Both the position numbers and the translations under genes were made by a program. From Arthrobacter sp. YD4 (GTDB lineage: Bacteria > Actinomycetota > Actinomycetes > Actinomycetales > Micrococcaceae), in the NCBI RefSeq assembly GCF_030410515.1, contig NZ_JAUHHD010000001.1:372001-436000 (forward strand): a DNA stretch of 64,000 nt, given 5' to 3'. Below the pieces are notes generated by a model, which made no database searches, had not been told where the DNA came from, and was given only the letters and a program-made list of their open reading frames with translations. This document shows positions 26,203-34,986 of this stretch, piece by piece. Within the stretch, counting starts at the first letter, position 1, and every line of letters starts with the position of its first letter.

Positions 26203-26862
26203 TTAGAGGAGGGACTGCAGGGCGTCCGCCACCGGAGCCGAACCGTCACGGAATTCGATGGTGTGTCCCGCGGTCTTCGGCTCGGCCAGTACGGCGGCCG
26301 CGACCAGCGCGACGTTGGCGCGGGCGGTGCCGGTGCCGTCGGAGGTGTCGGCCGGGTTGGCTTCGATCAGGCCGTTGCCTTCGCCGTCGGTCAGTGAACC
26401 CGGGCCCAGGATGGTCCAGTCCAGGCCACTCTGGCGCAGGTGGGCGTCCGCCGCCGCCTTGGCCTCGGCGTAGGCGTGGAAGCTGTTGTCCTCCGGCACG
26501 CCGTGGTCCGGCCCGGCGCCGAGGTAGGAGACCATGACGTAGCGGCGCACGCCCGCCTGGTCTGCGGCGTCCATGGAGCGGATGGCCGCGTCACGGTCGA
26601 CGGCGTAGGTGCGTTCCGGGCTTCCGCCGCCGGCTCCGGCGGACCAGACGACGGCGTCGTGGCCGTCCAGCGCCGCGGCGATCTCCGCCGTCGTCGAGTT
26701 TTCCACGTCCAGCACCAGGGGGGTGGCGCCGGTGGCGGCGACGTCGTCCCGGTGTTCGGGGTTGCGGATGACCGAGGTCACCTGGGACCCGTCCTGGGTG
26801 AGGATGCTGGAGAGTTTCAAGGCCACTTTGCCGTGGCCGCCGATGATCGCAATTTTCGTCAT
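26203..26862 (-). CDS. NAD(P)-binding Rossmann protein, NmrA/YwnB-like atypical SDR
   Basis: The 219-aa protein begins with KIAIIGGHGKVALKLSSIL, a GGxGxxG dinucleotide site. VVWSAGAGGG, YVMVSYLGAG and YAEAKAAADAHLRQSGLDWTIL follow, including a Tyr-x3-Lys pair. Proteins of this type bind NAD(P)H and act as reductases or redox sensors. No operon partner is evident. The ATG at 26862 is preferred over a longer frame from 26943, which runs into the acyltransferase gene and has no ribosome site. Confidence 0.85.
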   Translation of the reverse strand: MTKIAIIGGHGKVALKLSSILTQDGSQVTSVIRNPEHRDDVAATGATPLVLDVENSTTAEIAAALDGHDAVVWSAGAGGGSPERTYAVDRDAAIRSMDAADQAGVRRYVMVSYLGAGPDHGVPEDNSFHAYAEAKAAADAHLRQSGLDWTILGPGSLTDGEGNGLIEANPADTSDGTGTARANVALVAAAVLAEPKTAGHTIEFRDGSAPVADALQSLL

Positions 26863-26923
26863 CGTCCCATTCTGTCCCACCCCGCCGACCATCGCACCCT
26901 TTGCGATATCACGTCGGGGAGAC

Positions 26924-29053
26924 CTAGCCGACCTGATCGGCAAACGCGGAAGCCAGTCCGGAGAGGACTTCTTTGTTGAGATGGTCCGGGTCGTAATAGA
27001 TAGACACCCCTCCGATGGCCGAATAGCAGTTGCTGTCGTCGCAGAAGTAAGCGTTCAGATCTATGGGACGCACGTGGGGGCTCTGAATTCTGTCGACTGC
27101 TGCTCGGAGCGGGTCGGGTGGGAGCGCCCGATCCTTGGCCACTGCACAAGCCGCGGGGTCTGATGCGTGGATCGACACACAATCCGGGCTGCGCACTGCG
27201 CCATTCTGGGGAGGATCAAAGATTGGCAAAATTGTGGCTCCCGCGTCCAGCCATCGTTTCCAGTATTTGACTACCCCGTCTGCGTACTGAGCTGGCTGGC
27301 TCCTACCGGTGCCATCGTCAATCTGCTCTCCGGAAGCAAACATGCTGACGAAGACCTTGCTTGGCCGGTCCCGCTCCACCGCGGTGGCTACGGTCTGGCT
27401 CCATTTCTCGCAGCTGGCTTTCTTCGCCGGGTCGGCTGCTTGGCCTTGGTATCCGGCGTAAGGGGCGTCGACAAGTGGACAGCCACCGAAGTAGCTCCAC
27501 TTCAGCTTCCAGTGACGTTTCTTAGCCAACTCGAAGACGGCTGTTTGCCATTGTTGCGCGTGGGAGTCTCCTACCAGCCAGACGGTCTCAGCCTTCGGGT
27601 CCCCGGCGGACAGATCGCAGGAGGCAGGGTGGCCCTGCAGTCCGTCTTTAAGGGTGTTGTCGTTTGTAGGGCACTCATCAGGGAATTGAGCGTAGGAATT
27701 CTGAGGACCCATGTTGGGCAACGTGACGGGAATCGTGAAGGGATTTCCGCAGTCCGCCTGTCGGTTCATCACCGAAGGGCCGTGACAGGGATTCGCGGCC
27801 AGCCTGTCCGCCAGCGCCTTGGCTTCGTTCGACTTCTCCACACTCAGAAGGCCCAGTCCAAAAGCTGCCAGAGCAACGGCGACCATTCCAGCCGTCAGGG
27901 ACAAGAAGACGACTCGGACGCGCCCCCGGCTCGGTTGAGGTTCGATCCATCGGTCTTCCACCACGCGCTTGGTGGCCCAAGCCAGCACGAGCGCAATGAA
28001 TAGCACACCGAGCTTCGCTCCAGTACCTGGTTCCGCGCCGAGAACAAAGGGCGCGACGACAATGAGCGGCCAATGCCACAAATACATTGAGTAAGAAATT
28101 GTCCCGAGAAACTGAACAGGAGAACTCGCCGTCACTCGTGCATGCCACATCCGTGCGCCGTCGGATCCAGCAAGAATCACTAATGCCGTTCCTAGTACGG
28201 GGAGGGCGACGGTCCATCCCGGGAACGGGGTGTTGCGGCCGAATGAAGCGGCACTGGCCAGAATGACGGCAAAACCCGCCAGTGCTGCGAGGTTGCGAAC
28301 CCGCAGCGTAAGCGTCGGGATGGAACCAGCCAGAGCGACGGCCGCCCCGACTCCGAACTCCCACGCCCGGACAGGAGTGACGAAGTACGCCTCGCTGGGC
28401 GCCACGGCCGTAACATAAACGCTGCAGATTAGCCCTCCCGCGGCAACGACGCCGACCGCCGCTTTCAGGACAGCTTCCGGGGACTTGGACGCCTTCCGGG
28501 CCGCCACATAGAGACCCATCAGACCGAGCGGCCACAGGAGGTAGAACTGTTCCTCCACAGAAAGCGACCAGAAGTGCTGCGCAACCGTGGCAGAGTCGTT
28601 CATTGCAGAGTAATTGACAGACTTGGCGGCCAAGAGCCAGTTCTCAACGTAGAACGTACTTCCCAGAACCTCCTGCACTGTTGCATTCCAGCGCGTGTAG
28701 GGAAGAAAAGCTCCCGCAAGCAGGACGGATGAAATCAACACAAGTAGGGCGGCCGGAATAAGGCGTCTGACCCGACGGGCGTAGAAGGCCGCGAGCCGGA
28801 TCCTGCCACTTGCCCGCAGTTCTTTGGCCAAATGGGCCGTGATCAGGTAGCCGGAAATAACGAAAAACACGTCGACGCCGACGTACCCACCCGGAACGCG
28901 CTGGGCCCAGTAGTGGTTGAGAACGACGAGGCCCACGGCCAGAGCGCGGAGCGCTTGGATATCGGTCCTGAAACCCCGTTTCCGAGTGCTGACGACATCA
29001 CGTCGAAGGAGCGATGCGGGAAGGCCGCCTGGGCGGGAAACCGAAACTGACAT
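26924..29053 (-). CDS. OafA/YrhL-type membrane acyltransferase with C-terminal SGNH domain
   Basis: The 709-aa protein has an acyltransferase-3 domain with about 10-11 membrane helices (residues ~35-390). The ALRALAVGLVVLNHYW motif holds the catalytic histidine. An extracytoplasmic SGNH esterase/transferase domain follows (~450-705), with GDSH near residue 495 and the DPDH catalytic pair near 690. Such enzymes O-acylate cell-wall polymers, peptidoglycan or glycans outside the membrane. The ATG at 29053 has AAAGGAACT upstream. GC content here is clearly lower than in the surroundings and the gene sits beside tRNA genes, so horizontal acquisition is likely. Confidence 0.92.
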   Translation of the reverse strand: MSVSVSRPGGLPASLLRRDVVSTRKRGFRTDIQALRALAVGLVVLNHYWAQRVPGGYVGVDVFFVISGYLITAHLAKELRASGRIRLAAFYARRVRRLIPAALLVLISSVLLAGAFLPYTRWNATVQEVLGSTFYVENWLLAAKSVNYSAMNDSATVAQHFWSLSVEEQFYLLWPLGLMGLYVAARKASKSPEAVLKAAVGVVAAGGLICSVYVTAVAPSEAYFVTPVRAWEFGVGAAVALAGSIPTLTLRVRNLAALAGFAVILASAASFGRNTPFPGWTVALPVLGTALVILAGSDGARMWHARVTASSPVQFLGTISYSMYLWHWPLIVVAPFVLGAEPGTGAKLGVLFIALVLAWATKRVVEDRWIEPQPSRGRVRVVFLSLTAGMVAVALAAFGLGLLSVEKSNEAKALADRLAANPCHGPSVMNRQADCGNPFTIPVTLPNMGPQNSYAQFPDECPTNDNTLKDGLQGHPASCDLSAGDPKAETVWLVGDSHAQQWQTAVFELAKKRHWKLKWSYFGGCPLVDAPYAGYQGQAADPAKKASCEKWSQTVATAVERDRPSKVFVSMFASGEQIDDGTGRSQPAQYADGVVKYWKRWLDAGATILPIFDPPQNGAVRSPDCVSIHASDPAACAVAKDRALPPDPLRAAVDRIQSPHVRPIDLNAYFCDDSNCYSAIGGVSIYYDPDHLNKEVLSGLASAFADQVG

Positions 29054-29367
29054 AGTTCCTTTCGACGCAGCTTGAGGCCCACACCTCATCGCTCCGTGGT
29101 AGTAGCCGCGTCCCATGGGCGGACCCGACCATACAAACTGCTAGCTTGGAAAAAACTAATCTGGAGCGCGTATAAGCGTTCAGTCCGACAGCTCCAGTCA
29201 CGCAACAACCGTCAACATTACGAGAAATTCAGTCGCACACCCACAAAGACGGCACCGAGACCGCGAAGTTCCGGACTGTGTTGCCGGTGCGGGTGAGGCC
29301 CGTCACGAGGCTCGAGTCCCCACAAAAAAGGCCCCCAGAACTGTTGAGATTCCGGGGGCCTTGCCTG
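29054..29367. other. upstream region of the acyltransferase gene
   Basis: This 314-base stretch is comparatively AT-rich around 29135-29185 and should hold the acyltransferase promoter, though no clear -35/-10 pair stands out. It also contains the terminator of the tRNA-Met transcript (29324-29362). No gene is evident. Confidence 0.5.
29324..29362 (-). terminator. terminator behind tRNA-Met
   Basis: On the minus strand the stem AAGGCCCCC / GGGGGCCTT is followed by a run of T residues, 6 nt past the tRNA 3' end. Confidence 0.85.
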
Positions 29368-29441
29368 TAGCGGTGGGGAGGCTCGATCTCCCGACCTCAC
29401 GATTATGAGTCGTGCGCTCTAACCAACTGAGCTACACCGCC
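29368..29441 (-). tRNA. tRNA-Met (CAT), elongator type
   Basis: The 74-nt cloverleaf folds cleanly: acceptor GGCGGTG/CACCGCT, D stem GCTC/GAGC, anticodon stem CACGA/TCGTG around loop CTCATAA, and T stem GGGAG/CTCCC. The CCA end is not encoded. The CAT anticodon could also belong to an isoleucine tRNA with modified C34, but the body resembles elongator Met. Confidence 0.93.
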
Positions 29442-29450
29442 ACGAATGAG

Positions 29451-29491
29451 AAAAACCTGCGTCAAGCCGGTCAAAACCGCCTTGACGCAGG
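29451..29491 (-). terminator. terminator behind tRNA-Thr
   Basis: An 11-bp perfect stem (CCTGCGTCAAG / CTTGACGCAGG) with a 14-nt loop is followed on the minus strand by TTTTT. It separates the tRNA-Thr and tRNA-Met transcripts. Confidence 0.85.
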
Positions 29492-29502
29492 CCCTCATTC
29501 AG

Positions 29503-29574
29503 AGCCCCCCACCGGAATCGATCCGGTGACCTCGTTCTTACCAAGAACGCGCTCTACCACTGAGCTAGGGGGGC
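29503..29574 (-). tRNA. tRNA-Thr (GGT)
   Basis: The 72-nt cloverleaf has acceptor GCCCCCC/GGGGGGC, anticodon stem CGTTC/GAACG around loop TTGGTAA and T stem ACCGG/CCGGT. CCA is not encoded. Confidence 0.95.
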
Positions 29575-29768
29575 AACGAGTAAATACTCTACCGGAAGAT
29601 TCCGCTCCCAACAAATCGACGCGACCAGGGGTCCACTACCCCCAAAATCCGCGCCAGGACGGGGATACAGCAGCCCCCGAGCCACGTAAAACGACGACGG
29701 CGGGACCCCTCCCGGCCCGGATGTGACGAAGGCTACGTCGCGCCCGGACACGGCAAAAGTGGAGGGAT

Positions 29769-29808
29769 AAAAAAGGACGGACCGGCTCGCGATGAGCCGG
29801 CCCGTCCG
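29769..29808 (-). terminator. terminator of the DEAD-box helicase gene
   Basis: A 14-bp stem (29775-29788 with 29794-29807, one G-U pair) with a 5-nt loop is followed by TTTTTT on the minus strand, 22 nt past the helicase stop. Confidence 0.9.
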
Positions 29809-29829
29809 GTGGTGCTTAGCTACACGTGG

Positions 29830-31842
29830 TTACCACTTGTTGCGGGGCTTGAAACCGCCCTCGGTCCGCGGCTTGCGGTCGCCGAAGCTGCGCTCGGAAC
29901 GGTCGCTGTAGGAGCGGCCGCCGCGATCCGCTGAGGACCGCTCGCCGCCGTCGTTCTTGCGGAACTCGCGCTTGAAGCCGCCGCTGCCCTTGAAGTTGCC
30001 GCTGCCGCCGGAGTAGCCGCCACGGCCGCTGTGGCCTGCGCCGCGGTCCCCGGAGGGCTTCCGGCCGTTGTCCAGCTCCAGGTGGATCAGCTCGCCGCCG
30101 ATCCGGGTGCGGGACAGGGCCTTCAGCTGCTCGGGGCTGAGGTCCGCCGGGAGCTCCACGAGGGAGTGGTCCGAGCGGATGTCGATGCCGCCGATCTGGG
30201 CCGAGGAGATGCCGCCCTCGTTGGCGATGGCGCCCACGATCGAGCCCGGCATGACGCGCTGGCGGCGTCCGACGGCGATCCGGTAGGTGGCGTTGCCCTC
30301 GGTGAGCGTGCGGGTCGGTCCGCGGGAGCCGAAGCCGTCCTTGGAGCGTTCGCGCTTCTGGTACTCGGGAGCCGCGGGCAGTTCCTTGACCAGCAGCGGC
30401 TGGCCGCCCTGGGCCATGACGGCCAGCGCCGCGGCGATCTCCGCGGCGGGCACGCCGTGCTCTTCCTCGTAGGAGGAGATCAGGTCACGGAACGCCGCGA
30501 CGTCCTCGGACTCGAGGGTCTCGGTGATCTTGTCAGCGAACTTGCCCAGGCGCAGGGTGTTGACCGTCTCGGCGGTGGGCAGGTGCATCTGCTCGACCGG
30601 CTGGCGGGTGGCCTTCTCGATCGAGCGCAGCAGGTACTTCTCGCGCGGCGTCATGAACAGGATCGCCTCGCCGGAGCGGCCGGCGCGGCCGGTACGGCCA
30701 ATCCGGTGCACGTAGGACTCGGTGTCGTGCGGGATGTCGTAGTTGATGACGTGGCTGATGCGCTCGACGTCGAGGCCGCGGGCGGCGACGTCGGTGGCGA
30801 CCAGGATGTCGATCCGGCCTTCCTTGAGCGCGTCGACGGTGCGTTCGCGCTGCTGCTGCGGGATGTCGCCGTTGATGGCGGCAGCCTGGAAGCCGCGGGC
30901 GCGGAGCTTGTCGGCGAGGTCCTCGGTGGCCATCTTGGTGCGCACGAAGGCGATGACGCCGTCGAACTCTTCGACCTCGAGGATGCGGGTCATGGCATCG
31001 AGCTTGTGCGGGCCCATGACCTGCAGGTAGCGCTGGCGGGTGTTGGCGCCGGTGGTGGTCTTGGACTTGACCTGCACCTCGGCCGGGTTGTTCAGGTACT
31101 GCTTGGACATCCGGCGGATCTGGCCGGGCATCGTGGCGGAGAACAGGGCAACCTGGCGTCCCTCGGGGGTCTGCTGGAAAATCTGCTCCACGTCATCGGC
31201 GAAGCCCATGCGCAGCATCTCGTCGGCCTCGTCCAGCACCAGGTACTGGAGCTCGGACAGGTCCAGGGAGCCCTTAGCGATGTGGTCGATCACGCGGCCG
31301 GGGGTACCGACAACAACCTGGGCGCCGCGGCGCAGGCCGGCCAGCTGCGGGCCGTAGGCGGAGCCGCCGTAGACCGGCAGGACGGTGAAGTCGTCGATGT
31401 GCTTGGCGTAGGAGGTGAAGGCCTCGGCCACCTGCAGCGCGAGCTCACGGGTCGGGGCAAGCACCAGTGCCTGGGTCTTGCGGGACGGGCCGTTCAGGTC
31501 GTGCAGTTCGGCGAGCCTGGACAGGGCCGGCACCGCGAAGGCTGCGGTCTTACCGGTACCGGTCTGGGCGAGGCCCACGACGTCACGGCCCTCAAGCAGC
31601 AGCGGGATGGTGGCCGCCTGGATCGGGGACGGCTTCTCGTAGCCGACGTCCTGCAGGGCTGCGAGGACGCGGCCGTCGATGCCGAGGTCGACGAACTTGA
31701 CGCCCTCTTCTTCCTGGCCGGCGTTCTCAGCGGGCTGCTCGGCCGGAGTCCCGGCGGCAGTGGTTTCGGTGGTCTCGACGTCGTTCATACCGGTCGCGCT
31801 GGCGGTCTCGGTGTCGACGGAGTGGTCCTGATTTTCGGGCAT
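29830..31842 (-). CDS. deaD: DEAD-box RNA helicase, DeaD/CsdA type
   Basis: This ATP-dependent RNA helicase likely acts in ribosome assembly and RNA decay, notably in the cold. The 670-aa protein has the helicase core at about residues 50-410: AQTGTGKT, PTREL, TPGR, DEAD, SAT, then ARGLD and HRIGRTGRAGR. A DbpA-type RNA-binding domain (TYRIAVGRRQRVMPGSIVGA) follows near residue 530. The tail from about 605 is Gly/Arg/Ser-rich and disordered. The ATG at 31842 has GAGGAAGAA upstream; a longer frame to 31995 has none. A leader of unknown length precedes it. Confidence 0.95.
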   Translation of the reverse strand: MPENQDHSVDTETASATGMNDVETTETTAAGTPAEQPAENAGQEEEGVKFVDLGIDGRVLAALQDVGYEKPSPIQAATIPLLLEGRDVVGLAQTGTGKTAAFAVPALSRLAELHDLNGPSRKTQALVLAPTRELALQVAEAFTSYAKHIDDFTVLPVYGGSAYGPQLAGLRRGAQVVVGTPGRVIDHIAKGSLDLSELQYLVLDEADEMLRMGFADDVEQIFQQTPEGRQVALFSATMPGQIRRMSKQYLNNPAEVQVKSKTTTGANTRQRYLQVMGPHKLDAMTRILEVEEFDGVIAFVRTKMATEDLADKLRARGFQAAAINGDIPQQQRERTVDALKEGRIDILVATDVAARGLDVERISHVINYDIPHDTESYVHRIGRTGRAGRSGEAILFMTPREKYLLRSIEKATRQPVEQMHLPTAETVNTLRLGKFADKITETLESEDVAAFRDLISSYEEEHGVPAAEIAAALAVMAQGGQPLLVKELPAAPEYQKRERSKDGFGSRGPTRTLTEGNATYRIAVGRRQRVMPGSIVGAIANEGGISSAQIGGIDIRSDHSLVELPADLSPEQLKALSRTRIGGELIHLELDNGRKPSGDRGAGHSGRGGYSGGSGNFKGSGGFKREFRKNDGGERSSADRGGRSYSDRSERSFGDRKPRTEGGFKPRNKW

Positions 31843-32273
31843 AGGTGATTCTTCCTCATCCATAGGGGCCAAGCGGCACAACCCGAGGTGAGCGGAGCCG
31901 CAGAACGCGTGACGCACTAACGCCGGGCATCCTTTGACCGGCCGGTCACAGAAGTCCGGCGCTTTCGCAATCCCTGGCAGGACTTCACGCTGCATCTCTT
32001 GGCTGCTATCCCAGCAGTCTGTACAGCGTTTTCTTTAGCCGGCTCTCCCTATGAAAATGCCCGCTCACAATGGCGGGCCCCCACACTTACCAGTCCTGCC
32101 TCAAAAATTGGGCAGGAATTAGGGATTTCCGGATTGGGGGATGTTTCAAGTGTAGGCCATGGCCCCGCACGGGCGCCAACGGAGAACGACGACGACGGCG
32201 GTGAGCTTGCGCACACCGGCCGGCAGCCAGGGCCGAGGCCAGCCCAGGCCGGGCGCAGGGGGCACGGCCCGCT
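31843..32273. other. 430-base gap between the helicase and MOSC genes
   Basis: The stretch is less GC-rich than its surroundings. It must hold the helicase promoter and leader on the minus strand. Two hairpins are visible, 32059-32078 and 32095-32116 (CCTGCC/GGCAGG). Cold-shock helicase genes often have long structured leaders, which would explain the gap, but no known riboswitch motif is recognisable. I see no coding frame worth calling. Confidence 0.5.
32059..32078 (-). terminator. possible terminator behind the MOSC gene
   Basis: GCCCGC/GCGGGC with an 8-nt loop is followed on the minus strand by ATTTTC. It is about 200 nt past the MOSC stop, so it could equally be part of the helicase promoter region. 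Confidence 0.35.
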
Positions 32274-32927
32274 TCAGGCCATGCGGCCGGCTTGCAGCTT
32301 CTCGAACATCCGGTGGTACTCGGGCTGCAGCCGGATGGAGCCGTCCGCTTCGGCGTCCCGCAGGGCGTCCGCGTCCTCCGGGGTGGGGTCGGCAAACCAC
32401 TTGCCGACTGTGACGCCGTGCGCCGGGACGTAGAGCCGGTGGATGTGGTCGCCGGCCTGGATGGTGCCGGGCTTGACCACGCGCAGGTAGGACCCCACCC
32501 GGCCGGCCTCGGTGAAGCGCTTGACCCAGTGCGGCTCCCCCACCCGGCGCTGGAACGTGCTGCACGGAACGCGGGGCGAGGTGACCTCCACCTCCAGGTC
32601 CAGCCCGATCCGCCAGCGTTCGCCGATCACCGCATCCGTCGCGGAGAGGCCAACCACCCGCAGGTTCTCGCCGAAGTACCCCGGCGGGATGTCCCGGCCC
32701 AGTTCCTCCGCCCAGTAGTCGGCGTCGTCCTGCGAATAGGCGTAGAGCGCCTGATCCTCGCCGCCGTGGTCCAGCCGGTCGGCCTGCACGTCGCCGCGCA
32801 GTCCCAGCCGGTGGACCTTGACCGGGCCCTGGACCGGGCGCTTGTCGATGGCGGTGACGCCCAGCCGTCCCTCATCGCTGAGCAACTGGTGCACCACGCA
32901 GACGGCAAGCACAGATGCGGTTTCCAT
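32274..32927 (-). CDS. MOSC domain protein, YiiM-like
   Basis: The 217-aa protein is a single MOSC domain, the sulfur-carrier fold of molybdenum cofactor sulfurases, with the expected cysteine in SPRVPCSTFQRR. Stand-alone YiiM-type members detoxify N-hydroxylated bases as part of molybdoenzyme systems. GGEDQALYAYSQDDADYW and FGENLRVVGL are family-typical. No molybdenum gene is nearby. The start is 6 nt behind TACACT. Confidence 0.88.
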   Translation of the reverse strand: METASVLAVCVVHQLLSDEGRLGVTAIDKRPVQGPVKVHRLGLRGDVQADRLDHGGEDQALYAYSQDDADYWAEELGRDIPPGYFGENLRVVGLSATDAVIGERWRIGLDLEVEVTSPRVPCSTFQRRVGEPHWVKRFTEAGRVGSYLRVVKPGTIQAGDHIHRLYVPAHGVTVGKWFADPTPEDADALRDAEADGSIRLQPEYHRMFEKLQAGRMA

Positions 32928-32933
32928 GGCACC

Positions 32934-32939
32934 AGTGTA
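32934..32939 (-). promoter_or_regulatory. -10 box of the MOSC gene
   Basis: TACACT on the minus strand, 6 nt before the ATG at 32927. Confidence 0.55.
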
Positions 32940-33009
32940 GGCCGGTGCGGGGACAGCGCGGCCGGGTTTTTGAGCGGTCGAATCCGCTGCGGACCGGCTG
33001 TTTGCCGGT

Positions 33010-33015
33010 TAGGCT
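33010..33015 (+). promoter_or_regulatory. -10 box of the YgiB/YgiC-like operon
   Basis: TAGGCT lies about 90 nt before the ATG at 33107, giving a normal leader that includes an AGGGGGAAG ribosome site. Confidence 0.4.
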
Positions 33016-33106
33016 GGCTTTCAGAATTCCGCGGTCCGCCGGAGTGCCGGGCCGTCCCGGCCGGCGCAGGCCCGCCATTCGGAGAAGCAACCACGCAGGG
33101 GGAAGC

Positions 33107-33769
33107 ATGGACACGCACGACGGCGGGCGCAGCGCCGCGGACCAGCCCGGGGAGCCGGCAGGCGACCGGGCCGCTGACAAGACTGCCAATCAAGGCGACG
33201 CGACCACGCCCGGGAAGGGTCCCAAGCCGCCACCGTGGCAGGTACCCCAGCCCGAACTCCGGCCCGAACTGCTGGATCAGGCCGGCACCGCCCCCGGGCC
33301 CGCTCACGGACCGGCGGAGGCCGGACCCACCGCAGTGTTCGATCCGTTCGAGCGGGACCGCGAGCGCGCCGCAGCGGCGCGGAAGAAGCGCTCCCAGCGC
33401 CGCACCGTCGTCGTCGGCCTCGGTGTCACCGCACTGCTGGCCGGCACCATAACCGCCATGGTCTCCAGCGGCGGCGACGACGCCGACTACGCCCAGGTCT
33501 GCTTCAACGACGAGACCGGCGAGCGCGTGGACGACTCCCAGTGCGGCAACAGCAGCACCGCCGGCCGCAGCTCGGGTATCTACGCCTGGTACTTCTACTC
33601 CCGCGGCGCCAACGTCCCCGGCATCGGCCAGAACCGCTCCGCCTACCCCAGCTTCAGCAAAACCGTCCCCTCCGGCGCCAAGGCCTCCACCGGGTACAGC
33701 TCCAAGGGCGGAACGGTCAGCCGAGGCGGCTTCGGCGGCAGCGCCAAGGGCGGAAGCACGGGAGGCTAG
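33107..33769 (+). CDS. single-pass membrane protein, YgiB-like
   Basis: The 220-aa protein has a Pro/Gly/Ala-rich, disordered N-terminus (about residues 1-100), a basic stop-transfer (RKKRSQRR) and one membrane helix (TVVVGLGVTALLAGTITAMV). The outer domain has two cysteines (QVCFND, DSQCGN) and a Gly/Ser-rich end (GGFGGSAKGGSTGG). Layout and position before a glutathionylspermidine-synthase-like gene recall the E. coli ygiB-ygiC pair (DUF1190). The match is by architecture, not by clear identity. GGGAGG behind its last codons serves the next gene. Confidence 0.75.
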   Translation: MDTHDGGRSAADQPGEPAGDRAADKTANQGDATTPGKGPKPPPWQVPQPELRPELLDQAGTAPGPAHGPAEAGPTAVFDPFERDRERAAAARKKRSQRRTVVVGLGVTALLAGTITAMVSSGGDDADYAQVCFNDETGERVDDSQCGNSSTAGRSSGIYAWYFYSRGANVPGIGQNRSAYPSFSKTVPSGAKASTGYSSKGGTVSRGGFGGSAKGGSTGG

Positions 33770-33771
33770 GG

Positions 33772-34986
33772 ATGAAACGGCTGCACTCAACACCCCGCCC
33801 GGACTGGAAGGCGCGGATCGAATCCCAGGGGCTGGTCTTCTCCACCACCGAGCTTCCCGACGGGAAGACACTCGAGTACTGGCACGAGGATGCCTACTAC
33901 GAATTCACCATGGACGAGGTGGAGACGCTGGAGACCGCTGCCGAGCAGATGCACTTCATGTGCCTGGAGGCGGCAAAGTTCCTGGCCACCGGGGCGATGG
34001 GCGGGATCGGCATCGGTCCGCAGGCACTGGAGCTGGCGGCCGAATCGCTGCAGGCCGGCGACGTGGACATCTACGGCCGCTTCGACTTCGTGTACGACGG
34101 GCGCGGCGGCCCGGCGAAGATGCTCGAGTACAACGCGGACACCCCCACCGGCCTTATCGAGGCCGCCGTCGCCCAATGGTTCTGGCTGCAGGACGTCCAC
34201 CCGGAAAAGGACCAGTGGAACGGCATTCACGAGGCCCTGATCCGGCAGTGGCGCAAGCTCCAGTACCGGACCGGGATGAGCACCCTGCACGTGGCCCACG
34301 CCGAGGAGGAGGAATCCGGCGAGGACTGGATGACCGCCGCGTACATGCGCGACGTGGCCGAGCAGGCCGGCTGGTGCACCATCGGGATCAACATGTCGGA
34401 CATCGGCTGGGACCCCAATCTCAACCGCTTCGTGGACCTCGACAACTACCTGATCAGCACCATGTTCAAGCTCTACCCGTGGGAGCTGATGATTAAGGAA
34501 CCGTTCGGCCAGCGGCTCTTCCAGCGGGCCTCCAATCCCCGCTGGGTGGAACCGGCGTGGAAGATGCTGCTCTCCAACAAGGCACTCCTTGCCGCGCTGT
34601 GGCACCTTTACCCGGACCACCCCAACCTGCTTCCGGCCTACCTGGACGGCCCGGGCCCGCTGCGGGAATGGGTCGCCAAACCGCTGCACGGCCGCGAGGG
34701 GGACAACATCCGGATCCATGCCGACGGCCTCAGCCTGGAGCAGCCCGGGGACTACGGCCGGGAGGGCTGGTGCTACCAGCAGTTCCACGCGCTGCCGGAC
34801 TTCGACGGCAACCGTCCGGTGCTGGGGCTGTGGGTGGTCGACGGCGAATCGGTCGGCTGCGGGATCCGCGAATCCGACGGCCCGGTCACCGACTACTTCT
34901 GCCGCTTCGTCCCCAACACCATCGACGCCCCGGCCCCCGCTCCCCCGGCCGGCCGGAACTCCACCAAGGCAGGTATCGCGCTATGA
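33772..34986 (+). CDS. glutathionylspermidine synthase family protein, YgiC-like
   Basis: The 404-aa protein belongs to the ATP-grasp C-terminal family of glutathionylspermidine synthase but lacks the amidase half. Typical segments are TLEYWHEDAYYEF, MLEYNADTPTGLIEA, DNYLISTMFKLYPWEL, and PLHGREGDNIRI in the nucleotide-binding region. Relatives ligate a peptide carboxylate to an amine using ATP. Actinobacteria lack glutathionylspermidine, so the real amine and acid are unknown. It overlaps the permease gene (ATGA) and follows the YgiB-like gene by 2 nt. Confidence 0.88.
   Translation: MKRLHSTPRPDWKARIESQGLVFSTTELPDGKTLEYWHEDAYYEFTMDEVETLETAAEQMHFMCLEAAKFLATGAMGGIGIGPQALELAAESLQAGDVDIYGRFDFVYDGRGGPAKMLEYNADTPTGLIEAAVAQWFWLQDVHPEKDQWNGIHEALIRQWRKLQYRTGMSTLHVAHAEEEESGEDWMTAAYMRDVAEQAGWCTIGINMSDIGWDPNLNRFVDLDNYLISTMFKLYPWELMIKEPFGQRLFQRASNPRWVEPAWKMLLSNKALLAALWHLYPDHPNLLPAYLDGPGPLREWVAKPLHGREGDNIRIHADGLSLEQPGDYGREGWCYQQFHALPDFDGNRPVLGLWVVDGESVGCGIRESDGPVTDYFCRFVPNTIDAPAPAPPAGRNSTKAGIAL

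Noticed and set aside
26880..26940. Possible att site at the distal edge of the acyltransferase region
   Set aside because: No repeat of the tRNA-Met or tRNA-Thr 3' end could be found by eye and no integrase gene exists in the window.
29290..29320. Stretch resembling a tRNA T-arm (AGGCTCGAGTCCCC), possible att remnant
   Set aside because: The match to the tRNA-Met 3' end is only 8 bases and no second copy lies at the far end of the low-GC region.
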